Shown: piece after piece, positions 1-4,382 of the stretch
Position numbering within the stretch: the first letter of the stretch is position 1
Layout: the number at the start of each line of letters is the position of its first letter
Program-made: the position numbers and the translations under genes
NCBI GenBank assembly: GCA_958403605.1
Contig: CATXYA010000162.1
Span: 1-5,281 of the forward strand
Direction: 5' to 3'
DNA length: 5,281 nt
Source: an uncultured Oscillospiraceae bacterium
GTDB taxonomy: Bacteria > Bacillota > Clostridia > Oscillospirales > Ruminococcaceae
The notes under the pieces: model-generated
Database searches by the model: none
Told to the model about the DNA's origin: nothing
Seen by the model: only the letters and a program-made list of their open reading frames with translations

Positions 1-660
1 AGCCTCTTGCCGATGCTGCAATTCTGCTGCGGTCAACTCTTCCGTCAATTTGAATGGTACCCGTGATACTGCGTCATTCAAGAACTTTATGAGCGGATAG
101 AAATCAGGTTCTGCGGCAGAAGCAAGTACAAAAGCATCACGAACGTATCCAGCGCAAGACGAGATCAGTAGAGTATCCACATAAAATCCTTTACTCTCTG
201 TAAAAAGGGCCATTAAAACGACAACGGCACGTGTATTGCCCTCCCGGAAAGGATGAACTTTCCAAATGGGTGCAAAAGCATGGGCAGCTTGCATACAAAA
301 TCTACGTTTATCCTCGGTATTCCAATTCGTAGTGTTGATCGCTGCACATGCTTTGTGCAGGCTTTCCAACAAATTAAGAGCGTCCTCATACCAAACGCTT
401 TTTCCCGCTAAAACTGCCTCTTTTTTCGAGATATTGATCGTGCGCAAACTTCCAGCCCATTCGTACACATCACTGAACAAAAAATGATGGATCTGTAAAA
501 GCGCCTGCATATCAAAATTTTGCATAGGGGCGTTATACAGAATCGTCATTTTGGCACGGGAAAGATCGGTCTCCGCTTTTTCAAGCAAAGGCCCTTGTCG
601 GATATCAAGTTTGTTTTTCAGAACAGAGGTGCCCGGATAACAAAAGGGGTCTTGATTCAT
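1..660 (-). CDS. Fic/DOC-family toxin (AMP-transferase fold), 3' end missing
   Basis: Reads from ATG at 660-658 with 220 uninterrupted codons to the window edge, so the C-terminus is missing. The Fic core is visible: YEWAGSLR then ISKK at about residues 66-80, and the active-site loop HPFREGNTR at residues 136-144 (codon for His136 at 255-253). The family normally carries HxFx(D/E)GNGRxxR and transfers AMP or another nucleotide group from a nucleotide donor to a hydroxyl on a target protein, often stopping growth. Two departures are seen: Thr143 replaces the second Gly, and the second Arg (position 147) is Val. The start overlaps the stop of the upstream VbhA-like antitoxin (ATGA), which implies translational coupling and a two-gene toxin-antitoxin operon. 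Fic membership is very likely; target and activity cannot be read from the sequence. Confidence 0.93.
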   Translation of the reverse strand, partial: MNQDPFCYPGTSVLKNKLDIRQGPLLEKAETDLSRAKMTILYNAPMQNFDMQALLQIHHFLFSDVYEWAGSLRTINISKKEAVLAGKSVWYEDALNLLESLHKACAAINTTNWNTEDKRRFCMQAAHAFAPIWKVHPFREGNTRAVVVLMALFTESKGFYVDTLLISSCAGYVRDAFVLASAAEPDFYPLIKFLNDAVSRVPFKLTEELTAAELQHRQEA

Positions 661-842
661 GTTGTTTTTCCCAGTTCTTTATAGTGTCGTACCAAAGTAC
701 GGATCATTTCATCAGAAGAAATTTCCCCGCGCTGCCATTGTGCTGACAGCCGTTTTGCCAAAGCGGAAGGCGGGACGCCTTCGATAGAATTGACCGCATC
801 GGCAAAAGCAACGGCGGATTTTCTCCGTTCTAATTTTTCCAT
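657..842 (-). CDS. VbhA-like antitoxin of the Fic toxin
   Basis: A 61-residue protein starting at ATG 842-840, with an AGGAGG ribosome binding site (850-855 on the complement) 7 bases upstream, which fixes the start. It resembles the small helical VbhA antitoxins that clamp a Fic domain and push a glutamate into the ATP site. The segment around residues 15-25 (DAVNSIEGVPP) aligns with the inhibitory helix, whose consensus is [S/T]xxxE[G/N]. Glu21-Gly22 are present, but the S/T position is Val17. The following stretch, with QRGEISSDEM near residues 37-46, matches the usual second half of the domain. It lies directly before the fic gene with a 4-base overlap, the normal antitoxin-first order. 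Identification rests on motif plus context. The Ser/Thr loss is odd and may change how tightly it inhibits. Confidence 0.85.
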   Translation of the reverse strand: MEKLERRKSAVAFADAVNSIEGVPPSALAKRLSAQWQRGEISSDEMIRTLVRHYKELGKTT

Positions 843-881
843 ATGTCCGCCTCCTGATCAAATGTTAAAAGCTTTTATTTT

Positions 882-910
882 ATTATACCGTTCACCGCCT
901 CATTTAGCAA
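882..910 (-). promoter_or_regulatory. sigma-A promoter for the antitoxin-fic operon
   Basis: Read on the minus strand: TTGCTA (910-905), a 17-base spacer, then a perfect TATAAT (887-882). The -35 matches 4 of 6 consensus bases. The predicted start of transcription near 875 gives a leader of about 33 bases before the antitoxin ATG at 842. No clear operator palindrome overlaps it. Confidence 0.7.
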
Positions 911-991
911 CGGGAGCTTTAGCGGCATATAAAGCCCGCGGTGGCTTGCCGCGTGATTTTTTATATTTTAACTAAAATTTTCTATTTCCCC

Positions 992-1020
992 TTGTATTTC
1001 CCGTGAGATTTTATTACAAT
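992..1020 (+). promoter_or_regulatory. candidate promoter for the M56 peptidase gene
   Basis: TTGTAT (992-997), a 17-base spacer and TACAAT (1015-1020; 5 of 6). The -35 is weak (3 of 6). It sits 56 bases before the M56 start codon and points away from the fic promoter. No convincing BlaI/MecI-type operator (TACA...TGTA) is seen. Confidence 0.45.
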
Positions 1021-1036
1021 AGAACAAATAGAACAA
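1019..1036 (+). repeat. 9-bp perfect tandem repeat at the predicted transcription start
   Basis: ATAGAACAA occurs twice back to back (1019-1027 and 1028-1036), beginning within the candidate -10 box and covering the predicted transcription start of the M56 gene. A regulator site in the initial transcribed region is possible, but a chance repeat in AT-rich DNA cannot be excluded. Confidence 0.5.
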
Positions 1037-1075
1037 CGATTCGCATTTTGCAGAACGAGAAAAGAGGTTTCCGGC

Positions 1076-2201
1076 ATGACGACCTTGCTTCATACCAGCC
1101 TGGCGGCCATTCCGCTGATCTTATGCATTGTCTTGGCCCGTACATATTTACGGGAGAAAATTCCGCCGCAGGTCTTTGTGTTTTTGTGGGTGCTGGCCTT
1201 GTGCCGGCTGTTGATCCCTGTGTGGGTGCCCGTGACCGCGGAAAAAACAAAACCGATGCTCAATTATGTCTATGGGGGCTTGTATAACGCCACTCAGCAG
1301 ACTGTGGGGGCGGTCAGCGCGAACGGGCTGTTTGCGCTTTGGCTGGTGGGCGCTGTTGGGATCCTGCTTTTTCAGCTGACAGTCCATTTTCAGATGTATC
1401 AGAAATGGCGCGTGGCGCTGCCGTTGGACAATCCCGCGGCGGAAAATTGGCTGGCCCGGCACCCCTGCCGCCGCCGGGTACGGGTCGTGAAAGCCCACAT
1501 GGAGGAGGCACCCTTTTGCGTGGGGACGCTGCGCCCGTTGATCGTGCTGCCGTATTCTATCGAAGAAAAACCGGACGGCATCGTCGCCCAGGTGTTGGCC
1601 CATGAGCGGGCGCATATCCGGGGCTTTCATCCCTTGCTCAAATATGCGGTGTTGTTGGCGTGCAGTGTGCACTGGTTCAACCCGCTGGTGTGGGTGCTGG
1701 CCGCGCTGTTCCAGCGGGACATGGAGCTGGCGGCGGACGATGCGGCCCTGCGGGTACTGGGAAGAAAAGCTATGCGCGCATGTTACTGGAAATGGGAACG
1801 GGGCCAGAGGTTTCGCAGACCGTGTCCGCATTGGGAGCAGCGAGTTTAGAAGAACGCCTTACGTTAATCATGCAGAAAAATTGTTGTAATAAAAAGTTGA
1901 CTTTATTAGTTTTGCTTTCTTTAGCGCTGGTTTTTATGTTGGTAATAAGTGCGCCGAGTTCAGGAGTTAATACAAAACTTCAACCGGGACAACATCTATA
2001 TTATGATGAGGATTTATCAGGATATTTTCAACGAGCAATTGGAACGGAGTATATTACATGGGAAAATGTAAATGGGACTTTTGAACAGAAGAGCTTTATG
2101 TCTTAAAAGTTTATTCCCAAAGACTTGAAATAATTGTAAAAGAAAAGCAAGTTTTTGAGGAATCTAAGAGAATAGGTATAAAAACTTCATTGAGAAGTTG
2201 A
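1076..2201 (+). pseudogene. BlaR1/MecR1-type M56 membrane metallopeptidase, two frameshifts
   Basis: Starts at ATG 1076 with AGAGG 8 bases upstream. Frame one (1076 to about 1761) holds three membrane segments (residues about 3-25, 33-53 and 83-107), the conserved CVGTLRPLIVLP strand, zinc motif HERAH (residues 176-180) and the third ligand region MELAADDAAL (Glu217; the usual ACDE is AADD). The family's continuation is in another frame from about 1762 (KKSYARMLLEM, the linker helix and membrane segment 4 at about 1894-1950). A second switch near 2088 opens a frame running to TGA 2199-2201 (ELYVLKVYSQRLEIIV and onward). Restoring one lost G near 1759-1761 and one near 2088 would give about 374 residues. 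BlaR1-like proteins sense extracellular ligands and cleave a cytoplasmic repressor, but no BlaI-like gene is adjacent. As it stands only a 257-residue product without the fourth membrane segment and outer domain could be made. Decay and sequencing error are both possible. Confidence 0.85.
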
Positions 2202-2226
2202 CACACGTGTAAAATATACGTATAAT
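2198..2226 (+). promoter_or_regulatory. perfect-consensus sigma-A promoter of hicAB
   Basis: TTGACA (2198-2203), a 17-base spacer, TATAAT (2221-2226): both hexamers and the spacing are optimal. The predicted start of transcription is near 2233, giving a leader of only about 16 bases to the preferred hicA start. The -35 box overlaps the last stop codon (2199-2201) of the broken M56 gene. So strong a promoter before a toxin gene implies tight repression. Confidence 0.9.
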
Positions 2227-2239
2227 ATAAACGTGGGAG
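2201..2239 (+). promoter_or_regulatory. candidate HicB operator: three 13-bp ACGT units over the promoter
   Basis: ACGT cores occur at 2205-2208, 2218-2221 and 2231-2234, exactly 13 bases apart. The first lies in the perfect palindrome ACACGTGT (2203-2210), the second in TATACGTATA (2215-2224, into the -10 box), and the third in the 5' leader just ahead of the hicA ribosome binding site. The units share the form AnAnACGTnnnAn. HicB proteins with a ribbon-helix-helix tail bind palindromes in their own promoter, so this array fits autoregulation. Binding is inferred. Confidence 0.6.
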
Positions 2240-2248
2240 AGAATGGCT

Positions 2249-2437
2249 ATGACTGTGCGGGAAGTATTGAAATTGCTTCATGAAGATGGTTGGTGCGAAG
2301 TAGATGGCCGTACCAAAGGTTCCCACATTCAACTCAAGCATCCCACTAAACCGGGAAAAGTCACGGTTCCAGCGCACGGCGGTGATCTTCCCTTGGGGAC
2401 GCTCAAGAGCATTAAGAAACAGGCCGGGCTGCCATAA
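2249..2437 (+). CDS. hicA: HicA mRNA-interferase toxin
   Basis: A 62-residue protein with the whole HicA fold (double-stranded-RNA-binding-like alpha-beta-beta-beta-alpha): N-terminal helix VREVLKLLHEDGW, the strand with catalytic histidine GSH (His26), KHPTKPGKVTVPAH, and C-terminal LPLGTLKSIKKQAGLP. The family cleaves mRNA independently of the ribosome, with that histidine as the key residue. An in-frame ATG also lies at 2243, but the GGAG site (2236-2239) is only 3 bases from it versus 9 from ATG 2249, so 2249 is preferred. It differs from many relatives in having an extra Val-Asp-Gly before RTKGSH. It is the first gene of the operon, 32 bases ahead of hicB, and nothing indicates inactivation. 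Confidence 0.93.
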   Translation: MTVREVLKLLHEDGWCEVDGRTKGSHIQLKHPTKPGKVTVPAHGGDLPLGTLKSIKKQAGLP

Positions 2438-2469
2438 TGCTCGGCTATGGACGGAAAGGAGTGCCAAAC

Positions 2470-2901
2470 ATGCGAAAAGTAACTTATCTGGCGATATTTG
2501 AACCGGCGGGCGACGGTAGCTATGCCGTGAGCTTTCCAGATTTGCCCGGCTGTATCAGCTATGGTACAGATTTTGAAAAGGCGCGACTGGAAGCAGAGGA
2601 CGCCTTGGGCCTGCATATTTACGGTATGGAAAAAGACGGAGAATGCCTGCCGGAGCCTTCGAAAACGCCCGCGGTCGACCGCGATACCGCGCCCGGTTAC
2701 CTGGTAAGCCCGGTAACGGTATATCCGGAATTGGTGGCAGACGAGATTGATAACCGACGCGTTAAAACGACAGTGACAATTCCGGGTTGGGTACGCGATT
2801 TGGCCTCGGAAAAAAAGCTGAACTGTTCCCGCCTGTTGGAAGCCGCCATTTTAGACGCCGCCGACGTCCGCCGCCCAGTTCACGGAATAGAATTTCAATA
2901 A
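2470..2901 (+). CDS. hicB: HicB antitoxin with C-terminal DNA-binding domain
   Basis: A 143-residue protein. ATG 2470 is preceded by AAAGGAG (2455-2461) at 8 bases, so the longer open frame from 2437 is not used. The N-terminal domain (about residues 1-65) has the HicB partial RNase-H-like fold: YLAIFEPAGDGSYAVSFPDL, the PGCISYGTD turn, and the helix EKARLEAEDALGLHI. The tail at about residues 97-130 (RRVKTTVTIPGWVRDLA, then NCSRLLEAAI) matches the ribbon-helix-helix-like domain that in this family binds the operon promoter. Its role is to mask the HicA active site and, with HicA, repress transcription. The 13-base-phased ACGT array at 2201-2239 is the obvious candidate target. It is intact and the right length for the two-domain HicB type. 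Confidence 0.93.
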   Translation: MRKVTYLAIFEPAGDGSYAVSFPDLPGCISYGTDFEKARLEAEDALGLHIYGMEKDGECLPEPSKTPAVDRDTAPGYLVSPVTVYPELVADEIDNRRVKTTVTIPGWVRDLASEKKLNCSRLLEAAILDAADVRRPVHGIEFQ

Positions 2902-2961
2902 AGCTGTTTTTGCCGCAGTTTACATCTTATGAAACAGGAGTCAATGCAGGAGGAAGCGCCC

Positions 2962-3204
2962 ATGCCTGAACAATGGATCGCCTTGATCGATGAAATAATT
3001 CACCTGCGCTGGGCAAGGGGCTGGTCCCAGCGGGACTTGGCGGCGGCCTGCGGCATGACGCAGTCGGTCATTGCTCGCATCGAGAGCAAGAAAAGCGTCC
3101 CCACCATCGCGACCCTTTACAGGATCGTGGACGCCCTGGACTCGGTGCTGGTGGTTGAGAAAAAGCCCCGTAAAGCGGCCCCCCAGCAGGAAATCAGCCG
3201 CTGA
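2962..3204 (+). CDS. small XRE/Cro-type helix-turn-helix regulator
   Basis: An 80-residue protein. ATG 2962 has a perfect AGGAGG (2948-2953) 8 bases upstream; the alternative ATG at 2929 has no ribosome binding site and is rejected. Residues about 12-65 form a single HTH_3 domain: RWARGWSQRDLAAACGMTQSV, where SQRDLA leads into the turn and MTQSVIARIE is the recognition helix, then PTIATLYRIVDAL closes the five-helix fold. A short basic tail (KKPRKAA) follows. It begins 60 bases after hicB on the same strand with no terminator or clear promoter between, so it is probably co-transcribed as a third operon gene. It resembles the antitoxin half of HigBA-type modules, but no HigB partner is present. 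It may regulate the hic promoter or be an orphan antitoxin. Confidence 0.88.
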   Translation: MPEQWIALIDEIIHLRWARGWSQRDLAAACGMTQSVIARIESKKSVPTIATLYRIVDALDSVLVVEKKPRKAAPQQEISR

Positions 3205-3220
3205 CGGGGGGCACCTTAAA

Positions 3221-3299
3221 GCCTCGTCAGAGGGAGCCAAATCCTAGGAAACCCTCTTCTGAAATTTGACGCGCCAAGGCGGCCAATGGCCGCCTCTAC
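3221..3299. repeat. 79-bp dispersed repeat, copy A
   Basis: Matches 4167-4245 over 79 bases with four mismatches and no gaps. It begins GCCTCGTCAGAGGGAGCC, contains the palindrome CCTAGG, and ends with a hairpin (GGCGGCC 3278-3284, loop AAT, GGCCGCC 3288-3294). It lies 16 bases after the XRE stop codon and may act as its transcript end, though no T-run follows the hairpin. Repeats of this kind are, from memory, common between genes in gut Clostridia. Confidence 0.85.
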
Positions 3300-3347
3300 G
3301 GGCAAGAAACCGCTGACGGCGGCGCACGGGTTGGACGTTTTCAACAA

Positions 3348-3397
3348 AAAAGCGCGTCTTGTTTTGGGCCGAAAGGCCCTTTTCAAGACGCGCTTTT
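3348..3397 (-). terminator. intrinsic terminator of the zeta-like kinase gene
   Basis: Fourteen perfect stem pairs (3348-3361 with 3384-3397), an internal T/T loop, then GGGCC, a GNRA-type GAAA loop and GGCCC (3366-3379). On the minus strand the stem is followed by a T-run (complement of the A-run 3346-3351). It begins at the first base of the kinase stop codon. T-rich DNA on the plus side means it could also work in that direction. Confidence 0.88.
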
Positions 3398-3972
3398 CAT
3401 TTTTGTTCCGCCCGCAGCAGCTCTTGCAGCCATTGCGGCCCATCGGCCCCCAACGGGAGGACCTCGCCGTTGCGGTATTCCGCCACCAGGGAAAAACCGT
3501 TGTTGTTGTCGAAAAATTTGGCCTCGTCACAGTAGGGCAGGACTTTCCACACATCCCGGAAACGCCGTTGAAAACGCCGCTCCACGTCATGCCGGGGAAT
3601 ATCGTGCCCGCCCTTGGCAACGCGGTTTTCAATGCGCCGCAAAGCTTCCTCCAGCCCATCCAGCCCCACGTAATATAGGCGCACGTAGTACCCGGCCTCC
3701 TTGGCGCGCTTCGCCAGCCGTTTGGGATAGCCGCCCGCCAGCGTGGTCTCCTGCGTAAGGTTCACGCCCTCCGCCAGCGCGTTCTCAATGCGCTCCACCG
3801 CGGCGTCTGCAAGAAAGCCTAGGTCCATCCGTTCCGCTTTCAATATTCCAAGCAAACTGGATTTTCCGACTCCATCCACACCGCCGACCACTGTATAAAT
3901 CTTTATGGCTTTCCCTTCCTCCGCCCCGTTTTCACTATCATACCGCCGCACACGCCCATTGTCCAGCAGCAC
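3397..3972 (-). CDS. zeta-toxin-like P-loop kinase, start codon uncertain
   Basis: A 191-codon frame opening at GTG 3972-3970. It has a Walker A loop GVDGVGKSS (residues 31-39), TQETTLAGG (73-81), YYVGLDGLEEALRRI, the conserved RVAKGGHDIPRHDVERRF stretch, and C-terminal LPYCDEAKFFDNNNGF. These mark the zeta-toxin/UDP-GlcNAc-kinase-like family; zeta toxins phosphorylate UDP-N-acetylglucosamine and so block wall synthesis. The real start is doubtful. GTG 3972 has no usable ribosome binding site, whereas GGAGGAAGGG (3913-3922 on the complement) is followed by ATA (3906-3904) then AAG ATT TAT, exactly where relatives start MK-Y-T. So the ATG may be mutated and the first 22 codons may be the tail of a lost upstream gene. 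The stretch between Walker A and TQET also seems about 14 residues short. No epsilon-type antitoxin is visible. Family call firm, activity doubtful. Confidence 0.8.
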   Translation of the reverse strand: MLLDNGRVRRYDSENGAEEGKAIKIYTVVGGVDGVGKSSLLGILKAERMDLGFLADAAVERIENALAEGVNLTQETTLAGGYPKRLAKRAKEAGYYVRLYYVGLDGLEEALRRIENRVAKGGHDIPRHDVERRFQRRFRDVWKVLPYCDEAKFFDNNNGFSLVAEYRNGEVLPLGADGPQWLQELLRAEQK

Positions 3973-3979
3973 CCTCTAA

Positions 3980-4183
3980 GCCTCCCTCTGACGAGGGAGG
4001 TGTCACGGTGGCAGCCGTGACGGAGGGAGAGAGCCCGCAGCAAGTTCTAACGCTGGCTGTAATAACGGCGTTTTCTCTCCCTCAGTCTGCTATCGCAGAC
4101 AGCTCGTCTCCGTGCTAAGTGCCGGGCGTTCGCCCGGTTGCACTCCGACACGCGCCTGTGGGCGCAGCCTCGTCAGAGGGAGC
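3980..4183. mobile_element. MITE-like structured element with 15-bp terminal inverted repeats
   Basis: CTCCCTCTGACGAGG at 3982-3996 is the exact reverse complement of 4168-4182. Between them lies an almost continuous chain of hairpins: 3981-4000 (8-bp stem), 4002-4021 (7-bp), a 10-bp stem 4023-4032 with 4074-4083, 4085-4100 (6-bp, loop TATC), 4118-4144 (10 pairs with a bulge), 4152-4165 (5-bp). No protein is encoded. The right end merges into repeat copy B. The left end touches the kinase frame, putting a TAG in frame at 3978-3976. No target-site duplication was found, so mobility is inferred. Confidence 0.65.
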
Positions 4184-4245
4184 CAAATCCTAGGAAACCC
4201 TCTTCTGAAATTTAACAAGCCAAGGCGGCCAATGGCCGCCCCTAC
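4167..4245. repeat. 79-bp dispersed repeat, copy B
   Basis: Direct-orientation partner of 3221-3299, about 95% identical, 946 bases downstream. The same terminal hairpin is present (GGCGGCC 4224-4230, loop AAT, GGCCGCC 4234-4240). Its first bases form the right inverted repeat of the MITE-like element, suggesting the two belong to one composite repeat family. Confidence 0.85.
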
Positions 4246-4276
4246 AATGGGCACGGAAATGCGAAAGGAATCTACG

Positions 4277-4335
4277 CCATCACTCATAGCATCGCTCATC
4301 CCATCGCTCAAAATGAGTGATGGAATGAGCGATGG
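4277..4335. repeat. 12-bp-phased array of five 10-11-mers, three direct and two inverted
   Basis: Units start at 4277, 4289, 4301, 4313 and 4325, exactly 12 apart. The first three read (C/G)CATC(A/G)CTCA; the last two are the complement ATGAG(T/C)GATGG. Units 2-3 can pair with units 4-5 as a stem of about 21 bases with a 3-base loop; alternatively unit 1 pairs with unit 4 and unit 3 with unit 5. It lies just past the amidase terminator. Confidence 0.85.
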
Positions 4336-4378
4336 AAAAGCCCGGAAGACTGTTTTACAACAGGTCTTCCGGGCTTTT
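4336..4378 (-). terminator. intrinsic terminator of the amidase gene
   Basis: Fifteen perfect pairs (4336-4350 with 4364-4378), extended by TGTT/AACA around a TTAC loop with one bulged G. It lies 4 bases after the true-frame amidase stop (TAA 4385-4383). A run of T follows on either strand (only four on the minus strand, six on the plus strand), so it can act both ways. Confidence 0.88.
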
Positions 4379-4382
4379 TTCG

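Noticed and set aside
937..964. Hairpin CGCGG/CCGCG (937-953) followed by a T-run, possible plus-strand terminator
   Set aside because: The stem is only 5 bp with a 7-base loop and no plus-strand gene lies upstream to be terminated.
1759..1772. Programmed -1 ribosomal frameshift in the M56 gene
   Set aside because: GGAAGAAAAGC contains no good XXXYYYZ heptamer in the correct phase, no stimulating stem-loop is evident, and a second break follows downstream.
1148..1831. Minus-strand 227-codon frame antisense to the M56 gene
   Set aside because: Low-complexity Arg/Pro/Gln/His composition and no domain; the opposite strand carries the HERAH metallopeptidase.
2929..2961. Upstream ATG for the XRE regulator
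   Set aside because: No ribosome binding site precedes 2929, whereas ATG 2962 follows a perfect AGGAGG at 8 bases.
3198..3319. CCGCTGACGG at 3198-3207 and 3310-3319 as a target-site duplication around repeat copy A
   Set aside because: The two 10-mers lie 10 to 13 bases away from the repeat ends and the first is inside the XRE gene; too loose for a duplication.
3216..3659. Minus-strand frame sharing a peptide (AAIGRLG...FRRGFPRIWLPLTRL) with the frame at 4090-4551
   Set aside because: The shared peptide is simply the translation of the two 79-bp repeat copies; the remainder overlaps the kinase gene in another frame.
4277..4335. CRISPR array
   Set aside because: Units are 10-11 bp with 1-2-base gaps and mixed orientation; there are no spacers and no cas genes.
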